Shown here piece by piece: positions 17,691 to 26,095 of a DNA stretch of 64,000 nucleotides. A program made the position numbers and the translations under genes. Below the pieces are notes generated by a model that was given only the letters and a program-made list of their open reading frames with translations, did no database searches and was not told the origin of the DNA. Numbering within the stretch: position 1 is the first letter of the stretch; every line of letters begins with the position of its first letter. The DNA lies in assembly GCF_021532625.1 (NCBI RefSeq), contig NZ_JAKGAR010000003.1, positions 434,001-498,000 of the forward strand, read 5' to 3'. This DNA comes from Octadecabacter algicola (GTDB lineage: Bacteria > Pseudomonadota > Alphaproteobacteria > Rhodobacterales > Rhodobacteraceae).

Positions 17691-18319
17691 TGTTTTTCCT
17701 TTGTAGTGAAGACGCGCCGAGCGGCGATGAGTCGAAGGGTGGCTGTTGCAAAACAAAGCGCACCGAATATCCAAGCAAGAGCCGCAAACGATGTTGGGAA
17801 CAGACACAGCAGAACAAAGAACACTATGGTCTCTGTCCCCTCTAACAAACCATTTGAGAAGTAAAGTGACTTGATACCTTGGGAAGATGTTTCCATTTCA
17901 TGTTTCTCGGCCAAAATCGCATAGCCGAGGAAACTGGTTCCGTTGAAGTAGAAACTCGTCAACAAGAATGCGCCCGCGATGGCGTTGGCGCTCGGATTCA
18001 TTATTACAAACGCGAATGGGATAGCGCCGTAGAACAAGAAATCACATGCAATGTCGAGATAACCGCCAAAGTCGGTTTTGGTTGTTGCACGCGCAACCGC
18101 GCCATCCAGTCCATCAGCGATGCGAGATGCCAAGAGCAAAAAGAGAGCCAGAAACGGCCAACCTATGGCGATCAAAAACGCTGCAGACAACCCAAGTACT
18201 AACCCCGTTATAGTGACAAAGTCAGCTGTAACGCCTCGCGCTGCAAGTACGGCGCCGAATGCGTTTAGCGGCGGGTCAATTAATCGTCGGGCGTGAGCGT
18301 CCAGCATTTTGTCTCGCAA
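17687..18319 (-). CDS. ynjF: CDP-alcohol phosphatidyltransferase family protein (YnjF-like)
   Basis: A 210-residue membrane enzyme of the CDP-alcohol phosphatidyltransferase family. The full family signature D-x2-DG-x2-AR-x8-G-x3-D-x3-D is present (DGLDGAVARATTKTDFGGYL then DIACD, about residues 69-93), with five to six hydrophobic segments. These enzymes join CDP-diacylglycerol or a similar donor to an alcohol to make phospholipids. It heads the four-gene ynj-like operon and overlaps the binding-protein start. The start could be ATG 18319 or 18307. The alcohol acceptor is unknown; the operon context suggests it could be, or be made from, the transported solute, which is inference only. Confidence 0.85.
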   Translation of the reverse strand: MRDKMLDAHARRLIDPPLNAFGAVLAARGVTADFVTITGLVLGLSAAFLIAIGWPFLALFLLLASRIADGLDGAVARATTKTDFGGYLDIACDFLFYGAIPFAFVIMNPSANAIAGAFLLTSFYFNGTSFLGYAILAEKHEMETSSQGIKSLYFSNGLLEGTETIVFFVLLCLFPTSFAALAWIFGALCFATATLRLIAARRVFTTKEKQ

Positions 18320-18392
18320 TTAAGTCACAAGACTTGTGACTGATGCGTCGACGCCGCGCAATCATGCTGACAAGAATGTGACCAAGCGTGCG

Positions 18393-18412
18393 GCGCCGGG
18401 CAATCCCGGCGC
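18393..18412 (-). terminator. Strong hairpin downstream of the cytochrome c gene
   Basis: GCGCCGGG and CCCGGCGC form a perfect eight-base-pair GC stem around a CAAT loop, nine bases after the stop of the minus-strand cytochrome c gene. No T-tract follows on either strand. It probably ends or protects the cytochrome transcript. Confidence 0.5.
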
Positions 18413-18420
18413 ACAATGCT

Positions 18421-18873
18421 CTAGTTGGAATCTACGTCCGCACCGAACGTTGCCAAGAAGGCATACATGTCGATCGCGTCCTGCTCGTTACGGACACGAT
18501 ACGCCATTTTGCCGCGTGCGCGTGGGTCTTCTGTAGCTTCACGCAGCCATCCTGTTGGGTCCTGAACGTAGGCAACGAACGCCTCTTCCGTCCAAACTTG
18601 ACCTGCTGCGCCGAGGTCTACAATTGCGTCGCCATAGCGGAAGTCTTCGACTGCGCCGAGTTCACGGCCAGCAATGCCAAAAAGGTTCGGGCCAGTGCGC
18701 GCGCTGCGCCCAGCCAAGACATCGCCATCTGCGTTTGCCACAATGTGGCATGCAATACATTGGCGGCCGAATTGCTGTTCGCCAGCCTCTGCATCGCCAG
18801 TCGCTGCGTGCCCGTCAGCGAAACCGGGGCCAGCAAGCAAAGCGGCGGCAGCGGCGTAAATAAACTTGGTCAT
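18421..18873 (-). CDS. Class I cytochrome c
   Basis: A 150-residue exported c-type cytochrome. MTKFIYAAAAALLAGPGFA is a signal peptide. The heme-binding CIACH motif lies at about residues 39-43, and the distal ligand is probably the methionine in GKMAYRV near residue 124. The fold is a single-heme class I cytochrome like the c550/c552 electron carriers of Rhodobacteraceae, which move electrons in the periplasm between bc1 and terminal acceptors. The ATG at 18873 has GGAG six bases upstream; the longer open frame to 18987 has no such support. It is monocistronic with a hairpin after the stop. The specific partner is not determined. Confidence 0.85.
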   Translation of the reverse strand: MTKFIYAAAAALLAGPGFADGHAATGDAEAGEQQFGRQCIACHIVANADGDVLAGRSARTGPNLFGIAGRELGAVEDFRYGDAIVDLGAAGQVWTEEAFVAYVQDPTGWLREATEDPRARGKMAYRVRNEQDAIDMYAFLATFGADVDSN

Positions 18874-19080
18874 AGGAATCTCCATAAGGTCTATGAATGT
18901 GCAGCATTGCCGCACTCGAGCGAAACTAAACCTATCAGTTCCACCGTCTAGGGGAAAACATGTGTCGGAGCAGTGACGCGATGTCACGCCCGCTTTTCAT
19001 AGCATTTCTAGTCGCGTTCATTCGTGTAAAAGACGAAAGATGCCCATATGAGGCGTGAAGATTTCGGAAGGGCCCATGCA

Positions 19081-19620
19081 ATGGCGCAAGACACGACAAT
19101 GATTCCGGCCTGGGTAGATGGCGTGCTTACGCCGACGGAAAAGCTCTATGTTCACAAGAACGGTCTACGTCACAAAGCGGTATCAGTCTTTATTTTGGAT
19201 GGCACAAAAGTTCTGATCCAACGCCGCGCATTGTCGAAATACCACACCCCGGGGTTATGGGCGAACACCTGTTGCACGCACCCACTTTGGGACGAACCAC
19301 CAGAAACCTGTGCGACACGCAGGCTGTCCGATGAGCTTGGAATTGAGGGGGTCTCTTCGGTATTTCGTGACCAGCTAGAATACAGAGCCGACGTTGGGGG
19401 TGGGCTAATCGAACACGAGGTGGTTGATCTATTCGTGGCAACAGCTGACGCTGAAACCCTCACTATTACGCTCAACCCGGATGAAGTTATGGAAACTCGT
19501 TGGGTCGACATCTACGATCTTGCCGAGCAAGTTAGGCGGCAACCAGACAATTATACGCCGTGGTTGCGGATATATTTGGCGGATCATCTTGAGACTGTGC
19601 TGACGCCGAAAACAACCTGA
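19081..19620 (+). CDS. idi: Isopentenyl-diphosphate delta-isomerase (type I)
   Basis: A 179-residue Nudix-fold type I IPP isomerase, which interconverts isopentenyl and dimethylallyl diphosphate for isoprenoid synthesis. The catalytic cysteine lies in WANTCCTHPLW (C65), the Nudix-like box follows (RRLSDELGI, about 82-90), and the conserved acidic residues appear in EHEVVDLF and NPDEVMETRW. I chose the ATG at 19081 because GGAAGGG lies eight bases upstream; an ATG at 19099 and a longer frame from 19048 also exist. It stands alone, followed by an inverted repeat at 19625-19650. In phototrophic Rhodobacteraceae idi often lies near photosynthesis genes; none are seen here. Confidence 0.93.
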   Translation: MAQDTTMIPAWVDGVLTPTEKLYVHKNGLRHKAVSVFILDGTKVLIQRRALSKYHTPGLWANTCCTHPLWDEPPETCATRRLSDELGIEGVSSVFRDQLEYRADVGGGLIEHEVVDLFVATADAETLTITLNPDEVMETRWVDIYDLAEQVRRQPDNYTPWLRIYLADHLETVLTPKTT

Positions 19621-19624
19621 AGAA

Positions 19625-19650
19625 CGAACCGCTGTCGGTACAACGGTTCG
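19625..19650. terminator. Inverted repeat between idi and the HemY-like gene
   Basis: CGAACCG and CGGTTCG form a seven-base-pair stem with a twelve-base loop between the convergent idi and HemY-like genes. A short A-rich/T-rich stretch follows. It is well placed as a shared bidirectional terminator. Confidence 0.5.
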
Positions 19651-19675
19651 CTCCAAAAATTCTTAATATCGTCAG

Positions 19676-21142
19676 TTATTTCGTAGCTTCAGGGTCACCC
19701 TCGGAAGCGATCTCTTCACCTACAATTTCCGCATCCACAACGTCGGTGACGTCTACTGGCGCTTCAACCTGACCGACAATCAGCGGAAGCATTTCAACAC
19801 CGGCTGGCATTGCAACTTCGCCTTTTGGTGGCTCACGCCAAGTCAAAGTATCGAAGCCCGAACAGTTCCCGCAGATAGGCGCCCATACCGGATGGATGTG
19901 TTGGCAATTGTCACAAATCCACTGCGGGCCACGGGTCGCAGTCAGCGCCTTTGCCAGCCAGCCACGAACGACTGCGTCATCGGCCCCTTCGCCGCGTTCA
20001 ATCGCAGCCATAAGCGTCAGGTTCCGCGCTGTTGGTTGCTCAGCAACAAGTTCGCTGATTGCACGGCGCGCTTCGGGGAAATCTTCAGCAGCGATATGGA
20101 GCTCAGCGAGCAGCATTTTGGTTTCGGCGTGGTTTGCGTGCACTTTGGTCAAAGCCCGGAACCGTTTCAGTCGCGCTGCAGGTGTTTCATCGGGAACAAT
20201 CGCCGCAAAAGCCGCCGCCAAATCTGGGTGCGGGGCAACGTCCCACGCTTTTTTCAGAACACGGCTCGCTGCACGAGCGTTGCCTTTTTCAATGTATGCC
20301 TGTGCCGCCATTACGGCAGCAGGGATCAGATCAGGAGACATGCGGTTGGCTTCAATGCTAGCTTCTTGCGCTTCGATCGTCTGGCCTTCTTCAAAAATCC
20401 CTTTGGCCTCGGACAATGCGAGAACCGCATCGCGGCGTTTATGAATATTTCGCGGCAACTGACCCGTTTTCAACTTTGCCGTCAGCGTTTCACGCGCACC
20501 CTTCCAGTCACTCTTTTCGGCCTGAAGGCGCAACAAAGTATCCTGTGTCTCAACATGCTTTGGCTTGATCGCAAAAGCCTTCTCGGCAAGGACCAGCGCC
20601 GTATCAGTATCGCCGTCCTCCAGCTTCTGTTTCATGATACCGCGCACGCCGACAAAACGTGTTTTGTCATCTTCCAACAGTTTTCGGTAAGTCTGCTCGG
20701 CTGTCTTGCGATCACCAGCAAGCTCGGCCGCTTGTGCTGTAAGCAAGTTCGTTAGCTCGGGACGCTCAAGAAACTTCTCTGCACGGTTGGCTTTCGCCAT
20801 CGCCAGACGACCTTCACCTGATGCCAAAGCCATCATGCCCTCAGAAAGCGCCTCATACCCTTTGCGCTCGCGGTTTCGCGAAAAATAACGCGAGATTGCT
20901 GTTTCGTCGCCATTTAAGAATTTGAACGTCGCAACGGCCAGTCCAATCAGTTTGAACATTAACCAGATCAGAGCGACCAACACGATCAACCCGATGACCA
21001 ATTCAATCACCGAGAACGTGGCGGCCTGTCCGCCGATATCAATCGTGGCGCTGCCATCCATATCCATCAACATTGTCGCGCCAAAGGTCGCGGCCATAAC
21101 AACGGCGACAAACGCCAAAATCTTAATAAGGGACCAGAGCAT
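19676..21142 (-). CDS. hemY: HemY-like TPR membrane protein with C-terminal zinc ribbon
   Basis: A 488-residue inner-membrane protein of the HemY N-terminal/TPR family (not the protoporphyrinogen oxidase also called HemY). Two membrane segments lie at about residues 5-25 and 43-72, followed by HemY-type GRLAMAKANRAEKFLE and several TPR helices. Residues 409-435 carry two CxxC pairs (C410/C413 and C424/C427) with flanking tryptophans, a rubredoxin-like zinc ribbon resembling the C-terminus of LapB/YciM. It lies 15 bases after a Mic60-like gene and near hemD, the arrangement usual in alphaproteobacteria. Its exact biochemical role is not established; envelope or heme-related roles are suggested by family and context. 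Confidence 0.85.
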   Translation of the reverse strand: MLWSLIKILAFVAVVMAATFGATMLMDMDGSATIDIGGQAATFSVIELVIGLIVLVALIWLMFKLIGLAVATFKFLNGDETAISRYFSRNRERKGYEALSEGMMALASGEGRLAMAKANRAEKFLERPELTNLLTAQAAELAGDRKTAEQTYRKLLEDDKTRFVGVRGIMKQKLEDGDTDTALVLAEKAFAIKPKHVETQDTLLRLQAEKSDWKGARETLTAKLKTGQLPRNIHKRRDAVLALSEAKGIFEEGQTIEAQEASIEANRMSPDLIPAAVMAAQAYIEKGNARAASRVLKKAWDVAPHPDLAAAFAAIVPDETPAARLKRFRALTKVHANHAETKMLLAELHIAAEDFPEARRAISELVAEQPTARNLTLMAAIERGEGADDAVVRGWLAKALTATRGPQWICDNCQHIHPVWAPICGNCSGFDTLTWREPPKGEVAMPAGVEMLPLIVGQVEAPVDVTDVVDAEIVGEEIASEGDPEATK

Positions 21143-21157
21143 CAGGGCAGCCTTTGA

Positions 21158-22444
21158 CTAGTTATAGGTTTCAGACAGGGTCGCGATTGCGTTCAAAACG
21201 TCTGCACGTTCTGTGGCGCGGGCGGTCCAGTCTGTCAGATCAGCACGTGCCACTTCTGGCAGTGCTTCGAGTTCAGCAAGCGCGTCAGAAACACGCCCTT
21301 CTTTTACAGCAGCTTCAGCCCTTGAAAGAATAGCATCAGGGCTGGTCCCTTCTTGTGGTGAAGTCGAGCGCACATCAAACTGGCTGCGCAAGAAACCACC
21401 TAGGCCTCCCGCGTCATCGGAAACGCCTTCCGAACGGGCAGTTGCCAATGCCGCGCGCGCAGCGGCAGGAAAGTCAGCCGTCAATTGGGCGGTTGTCGCG
21501 ACACCAGTATCCGCAGCGGCTGTAAGCGCGGCAGGCAAATCAGCGTCGTTCAGGTCGCTCAATGCATCGGCGAAAGGCGCGCCAGTCTCTACGGCTGTGG
21601 CGACACGGTTCAACGCGGCACGAGCGACCGCAGCTTCAGCAGCTGCAAGCGCGTCTTGCTCTAGTGCTTCTGCCTCCGCACGAGCAGCGGCCAAGTCCGC
21701 CTCAGCTTGCGCGGCAGCCGTCATAACAGACTGTTGCTGGACCTCGAGATCTGCGCGCAATTGTTCCAATTCACGCTCATATGCAGCAAGGGCAGTATCC
21801 GAGAGCGTTCCATCGGCGTTCGGTTGTTTTTCCAGTTCATCCAGGCGGCCCTCGAATGCCGCAATCTGCCCAGTCAGATCGTTACTCAAATCACCAATCT
21901 GCGCGGTAGTTTGTGTGCTCAGATCAGAAACTTGACCTTCAAGTCCACTCAGGTCTGGTGCGGGGATATTGGCAATCTGGTCTTCCAAAGCGGCGATTTG
22001 CTCAGCTTGGTCTGACAGTTGTGCCGTTAGATCATCATTGCTACCGAACATCGGGAAGTAAGTCGCGACACCATATCCAATTGCGCCAGCCACAAGACCA
22101 CCCAGCGCCATAGGCATAAAGCCGGAAGACTGCTTTGTCGCGGGTTGCAGCTCATTGATGAAAGCTTCGGGCTCTTCGGCAACCTCGAATTCCTCAATAT
22201 CGATCGGGTCTTCGACGATCTCCATATCCAAAGGATCACTCTCGTCTTCGTCTGCTAAGAGGTCGAAGTCTTCCTCATCGTCTGGAAAATCGTCAGTGGC
22301 CGCGTCAGCATCGACAGTCACATTACCGTCCTCCGCCTCGACAGGTGTTTCAGCCAAGGCTTCAGCTTCAGTAACCTCAACCTCATCAGCAACGGTCTTA
22401 TTGGTTTTTGATTTATTGGTCTTTGTCTTAGACGACTTCGCCAC
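21158..22444 (-). CDS. Mic60/mitofilin-like membrane protein (COG4223 type)
   Basis: A protein of about 428 residues with a Lys/Thr-rich start, a long acidic segment (about 30-100), one membrane segment (GFMPMALGGLVAGAIGYGVA), a long Ala/Glu/Gln-rich coiled coil (about 145-280), and a C-terminal helical mitofilin-like domain. This is the alphaproteobacterial relative of mitochondrial Mic60, which bends the inner membrane and links it to the outer membrane. The start is uncertain: GTG 22444 gives the typical AKSSKTKTN start with AGGG upstream, while ATG 22510 and TTG 22522 are in frame, the last overlapping the hemD stop. It sits between hemD and the HemY-like gene, the usual order. Confidence 0.75.
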   Translation of the reverse strand: MAKSSKTKTNKSKTNKTVADEVEVTEAEALAETPVEAEDGNVTVDADAATDDFPDDEEDFDLLADEDESDPLDMEIVEDPIDIEEFEVAEEPEAFINELQPATKQSSGFMPMALGGLVAGAIGYGVATYFPMFGSNDDLTAQLSDQAEQIAALEDQIANIPAPDLSGLEGQVSDLSTQTTAQIGDLSNDLTGQIAAFEGRLDELEKQPNADGTLSDTALAAYERELEQLRADLEVQQQSVMTAAAQAEADLAAARAEAEALEQDALAAAEAAVARAALNRVATAVETGAPFADALSDLNDADLPAALTAAADTGVATTAQLTADFPAAARAALATARSEGVSDDAGGLGGFLRSQFDVRSTSPQEGTSPDAILSRAEAAVKEGRVSDALAELEALPEVARADLTDWTARATERADVLNAIATLSETYN

Positions 22445-22518
22445 GTGCCTTACCCTACCCACATCAATTTGAGTTTCATCGCTCACCAAATGTACTCTAG
22501 CGCGGGCCATTCGGACCC

Positions 22519-23208
22519 TCAAGCGATCAAACGAGATGTTGCCGCTACCATTTCCAATTGATTTGGCGCTTTAGAAATAATTATGGACGCCGGCGACAGT
22601 GCCTCAGCGGCGCCTGCCACAACTGGGCTTATTGCAGTGACATGGGCAACACCCAAATCCACCCCCCAATCCGCAATAATAGAGACTGTTTCGGCTGAAA
22701 ACAAAGGAAGTAATATTGCATCCCGTGAAGTAAGGGCTTCGATTGCTTCTGTTTTTGGGCTGCACAGTTTTTTGCGGTAAAGCACGGCCTCTTGGCAGCT
22801 TAGTCCGCTAATCTCCAGCTTTTCTTTGACATTTCCTACAGAAGTTTCCCCCCTAAGATGAAGCATATGCTTCTTAGGTTCGTGTTCTAGAATCAGCTCG
22901 GTCAATTCTGACGCCGTCCCGTTCGCGCTGATTGGCCTGTATCCGGCATCTTCCGCCGCTTCGGCGGTGCTATTACCCACGCAGTACGCAATACGCCCAT
23001 CACCCTTTGGGGCAAATGACACCCCTGCGCGCGACGTAAAGATTCCTATTTCGAAAGCCGGGACAACCGCGCCAGTGCCACAATACTCGAACGCGGGACT
23101 AATGAGCCGCTGAAACGGGCCCGCACACTCTTTTAGTGCTGCGAGAAACTGCTCGCTGCTCAATTGAGGGCGCGTCGCTAGAACGATCGGATTGTCAAAG
23201 CAGGGCAC
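22519..23208 (-). CDS. hemD: Uroporphyrinogen-III synthase HemD
   Basis: A 229-residue HemD, which closes hydroxymethylbilane to uroporphyrinogen III in heme and vitamin B12 synthesis. The family is poorly conserved; support comes from the N-terminal PIVLATRPQ start, [11 protein letters not shown] near residue 65, the [18 protein letters not shown] stretch near 85, and synteny with the Mic60-like and HemY-like genes. I chose the GTG at 23208 because AGAGG lies seven bases upstream; it leaves 78 bases before the divergent tsaD. An ATG at 23262 would almost touch tsaD. The product is cytoplasmic. Confidence 0.83.
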   Translation of the reverse strand: MPCFDNPIVLATRPQLSSEQFLAALKECAGPFQRLISPAFEYCGTGAVVPAFEIGIFTSRAGVSFAPKGDGRIAYCVGNSTAEAAEDAGYRPISANGTASELTELILEHEPKKHMLHLRGETSVGNVKEKLEISGLSCQEAVLYRKKLCSPKTEAIEALTSRDAILLPLFSAETVSIIADWGVDLGVAHVTAISPVVAGAAEALSPASIIISKAPNQLEMVAATSRLIA

Positions 23209-23286
23209 GGCGACACCTCTAGAAGCATTGTAGGGATTGCAGCCAAGTGTTACCTGCCTCATGTCCAGACGCAAGCAGGCCAACCC

Positions 23287-24387
23287 GTGAACAAACCTAC
23301 ACCTCTTACCATTCTTGGCATCGAAAGCAGTTGCGATGATACCGCTGCGGCAGTCGTGCGTGGTGTCGCCGGTGAGGCCAAAGTTTTGTCCGCAATAGTA
23401 TTTGACCAGACAGAGGACCACAAAGCCTTTGGCGGCGTCGTGCCTGAAATCGCAGCCCGCGCGCACGCGGAAAAGATCGACTATGCGGTTGAGGATGCAC
23501 TGAATGCCGCGGACCTAAAGCTATCAGATATCGACGCGATCGCCGTAACGAGTGGGCCTGGATTGATCGGCGGCGTGCTGTCCGGTGTCATGTGCGCCAA
23601 AGGAATAAGTGCCGCAACGGGCTTACCCCTGCTCGGGGTAAATCACCTTGCGGGTCACGCATTGACCCCACAGCTAACAGATAAGGTCACCTTTCCTTAT
23701 GTAATGCTTTTGGTGTCAGGCGGTCACTGCCAGTTCCTGCTGGTGAAGGACCACGATGATTATACGCGGCTGGGTGGTACGATAGATGATGCACCCGGCG
23801 AAGCCTTCGATAAAACAGCACGTATTCTCGGCCTTTCTCAACCTGGAGGTCCGGCGGTCGAACAGGCCGCAAAAGATGGCAACGCAAAAGCCTTTGCCCT
23901 GCCGCGACCTCTTCTCAATCGCGACGACTGCAATATGTCGTTCTCCGGTCTGAAGACAGCGATCCTTCGTGCCCGAAACGAAGTAATCGCCGAACACGGC
24001 GGATTACCGATATCTGTGCGCTCAGATCTGTGCGCCAGTTTCCAAGCCGCTATAAAAGATGTCCTAGTCTCGAAATCGCGCCGCGCATTGGCGGCCGCTC
24101 GGGCGATCGCCCCAAACGTTACGACGTTAGCAGTTGCTGGCGGCGTTGCTGCAAACAGCGCGATCCGAAATGGCCTAGAGACACTTTGTGCAGAAACAGA
24201 GACTACTTTTGTCGCCCCGCCCCTTTCTCTTTGCACTGACAACGCCGCGATGATTGCTTATGCGGGGCTCGTTCGCTTTACTAACGGAAAGGCAGACGAC
24301 CTTACACTGTCCGCTCGGCCCCGTTGGCCACTGGATGAAACAAGCCCATCGATGCTCGGTAGTGGGAAAAAGGGGGCAAAGGCATGA
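23287..24387 (+). CDS. tsaD: tRNA N6-threonylcarbamoyladenosine synthase subunit TsaD
   Basis: A 366-residue Kae1/TsaD, which transfers threonylcarbamoyl from TC-AMP to A37 of ANN-decoding tRNAs, working with TsaB and TsaE. The N-terminal [15 protein letters not shown] is the nucleotide-binding start; the metal-binding histidines lie in [10 protein letters not shown] (about 116-125); the later [12 protein letters not shown] and [13 protein letters not shown] motifs complete the ATPase-like fold. The start is GTG at 23287, at the conserved N-terminus. It is divergent from hemD and overlaps gpsA by four bases. TsaE is encoded elsewhere in this window (36637-37107). Confidence 0.96.
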   Translation: MNKPTPLTILGIESSCDDTAAAVVRGVAGEAKVLSAIVFDQTEDHKAFGGVVPEIAARAHAEKIDYAVEDALNAADLKLSDIDAIAVTSGPGLIGGVLSGVMCAKGISAATGLPLLGVNHLAGHALTPQLTDKVTFPYVMLLVSGGHCQFLLVKDHDDYTRLGGTIDDAPGEAFDKTARILGLSQPGGPAVEQAAKDGNAKAFALPRPLLNRDDCNMSFSGLKTAILRARNEVIAEHGGLPISVRSDLCASFQAAIKDVLVSKSRRALAAARAIAPNVTTLAVAGGVAANSAIRNGLETLCAETETTFVAPPLSLCTDNAAMIAYAGLVRFTNGKADDLTLSARPRWPLDETSPSMLGSGKKGAKA

Positions 24388-25349
24388 AAATAGCAGTCGC
24401 CGGTGCAGGCGCATTTGGCACAGGCCTTGCGATAGCATTGGCAGCTAATGGGCCTGTTACGCTTTGGGCACGGGATGCAAAGGCTGCGACCAAGATGCAA
24501 GAAAGCCGAGAGAACGCAGCGCGTCTACCTGATCTCATAATTCCCGAAAATGTGACTGTTACGTCTGACTTATCCGAAGTCTTTGCCGCGGACACCATTC
24601 TACTGGCAATTCCTGCTCAGAAAGCTGGTGCTTGGCTGGCCGAACATGCGGCCGAGTTGGCAGGCAAGCGGTTGGTTGCTTGCTGCAAAGGTATCGATCA
24701 AGCGACACTGCGCGGGCCCGTTGCACAAATTGAAAACCACGTACCCGATGCTGTCGCAGCGATGTTAACTGGGCCTAGTTTTGCCGCCGATATTGCGCGC
24801 CACCTGCCAACGGCGCTTACACTTGCCTGCAAAGACAACGATGAAGGCGCCTACCTCCAAGCCTGTCTTTCGACTCCAACATTGCGGCTCTACCTGAGCC
24901 ACGACGTTGTTGGCGCTGAATTGGGTGGCGCTTTAAAGAACGTCATCGCGATCGCCTGCGGTGTCTGCATGGGAGCAGGATTTGGTGAGAGCGCCCGCGC
25001 AGCCGTAATCACTCGAGGATTTGCCGAAATGCGTCGCATAGGTGCAGCCCTTGGCGCCGACCCCGAGACCTTAACAGGGCTTTCGGGCTTTGGTGATCTC
25101 GCATTGACGTGCACATCGGATGCCTCCCGGAACTACCGATTTGGATTATCAGTCGGGGCCGGAAAAGAATTCGATTCCAGCACGACAGTTGAAGGTGCCG
25201 CAACTGCGGTTTCTGTCACTAACCTTGCTGAAAAACATAACCTTGATCTGCCGATCTGCCGTGTGGTCGCTGATTTATCCTCTGGAAAGATCGACCCAGA
25301 AACCGCTTTGGCGACGCTGTTGGCGCGCCCTCTTCGAAAGGAACAATAA
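24384..25349 (+). CDS. gpsA: Glycerol-3-phosphate dehydrogenase [NAD(P)+] GpsA
   Basis: A 321-residue GpsA, which reduces dihydroxyacetone phosphate to sn-glycerol-3-phosphate for phospholipid synthesis. The Rossmann motif is [15 protein letters not shown] near the N-terminus (GxGxxG at about 7-12), and the catalytic lysine region is [14 protein letters not shown] (K near 182), followed by [13 protein letters not shown] near 240. It is translationally coupled to tsaD (ATGA) and to the yciI-like gene (TAATG). This tsaD-gpsA-yciI-EVE order recurs in alphaproteobacteria. Confidence 0.96.
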   Translation: MKIAVAGAGAFGTGLAIALAANGPVTLWARDAKAATKMQESRENAARLPDLIIPENVTVTSDLSEVFAADTILLAIPAQKAGAWLAEHAAELAGKRLVACCKGIDQATLRGPVAQIENHVPDAVAAMLTGPSFAADIARHLPTALTLACKDNDEGAYLQACLSTPTLRLYLSHDVVGAELGGALKNVIAIACGVCMGAGFGESARAAVITRGFAEMRRIGAALGADPETLTGLSGFGDLALTCTSDASRNYRFGLSVGAGKEFDSSTTVEGAATAVSVTNLAEKHNLDLPICRVVADLSSGKIDPETALATLLARPLRKEQ

Positions 25350-25621
25350 TGCGTGTAGCTCTTATCACCCGTGACAAAGCAGGTGCTTTGCAAATTCGCC
25401 TCGATAACCGTGACGCCCACCTCGCTTATATTGCAGAAACAGGTGTTGTTGAAATGGCCGGTCCATTTCTTGACGCAGATGGAACCATGTGCGGGTCCAT
25501 GATTATTATGAATGTTGAGACCATGGCAGAAGCGCAGAACTGGGCAGACAATGACCCGTACGCCAAGGCAGGATTGTTCGAGAAAGTTCGCATCGAGGAA
25601 TGGAAAAAGGTCATCGGGTGA
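25349..25621 (+). CDS. YciI-like protein
   Basis: A 90-residue YciI-type protein of the ferredoxin-like dimeric alpha/beta barrel superfamily. Conserved features are the HLAYI start of helix 1 with a histidine near residue 25 and the GPFLDADGTMCGSM loop, plus a DPYAKAGLFEKVRIEEW end. Some YciI relatives have hydrolase or dehalogenase-like activity, but most have no known function. It starts in the gpsA stop codon and its own stop overlaps the EVE gene start (TGATG), so all are read as one operon with tsaD. Confidence 0.85.
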   Translation: MRVALITRDKAGALQIRLDNRDAHLAYIAETGVVEMAGPFLDADGTMCGSMIIMNVETMAEAQNWADNDPYAKAGLFEKVRIEEWKKVIG

Positions 25622-26040
25622 TGCGCTACTGGCTTTTCAAATCAGAACCCTCCACTTGGGGCTGGGACGACCAAGTCGCCAAAGGAGACGTAGGCGAAGA
25701 GTGGGATGGCGTGCGCAATTATCAAGCCCGCAACTTCATGCGCGAGATGAAGGTTGGAGACAAAGGCTTCTTCTATCATTCTCAAAAAGAGAAGTCCGTG
25801 GTTGGAATAGTTGAGGTGTGCGCCGCAGCTCACCCGGACAGCACAACTGACGATGATCGTTGGGACTGCGTTGATATCAAGGCAGTACGCCCTTTCGAAT
25901 CGACCGTAACACTCGATCAAATTAAGTCGGATGAACGGCTTAGCGAGATGGTTTTAGTCAGAAGCTCACGTCTTTCCGTACAACCGGTGACGGAAGATGA
26001 GTGGGGCATCATATGCGACCTTGGCAGAACAAAACCCTAG
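25621..26040 (+). CDS. EVE domain-containing protein
   Basis: A 139-residue single-domain EVE protein (thymocyte nuclear protein 1 type, PUA-like fold). The start MRYWLFKSEPSTWGWDD, the WDGVRNYQARNFMREM segment and the VGDKGFFYHS strand are diagnostic. EVE domains bind modified bases in DNA or RNA; bacterial stand-alone forms have been linked by context to RNA metabolism, but function is unproven. The ATG overlaps the YciI-like stop by one base. Position two genes after tsaD, a tRNA-modification gene, hints at an RNA role, which is inference. Confidence 0.9.
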   Translation: MRYWLFKSEPSTWGWDDQVAKGDVGEEWDGVRNYQARNFMREMKVGDKGFFYHSQKEKSVVGIVEVCAAAHPDSTTDDDRWDCVDIKAVRPFESTVTLDQIKSDERLSEMVLVRSSRLSVQPVTEDEWGIICDLGRTKP

Positions 26041-26095
26041 CTTTTTGACCCTCAGAGGCCCAACATCCCTTCACAACAAAGAATGGGAGGAACTA

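Noticed and set aside
18874-19080. Small gene in the 207-base gap before idi
   Set aside because: No open frame with a ribosome site on either strand; only the divergent promoters of cytochrome c and idi are expected there.
19892-20755. Plus-strand open frame of 287 codons
   Set aside because: Antisense to the HemY-like gene, Cys/Phe/Arg-rich with no family pattern.
21213-21935. Plus-strand open frame of 240 codons, very rich in Ala and Ser
   Set aside because: It is the complement of the Ala-rich coiled coil of the Mic60-like gene.
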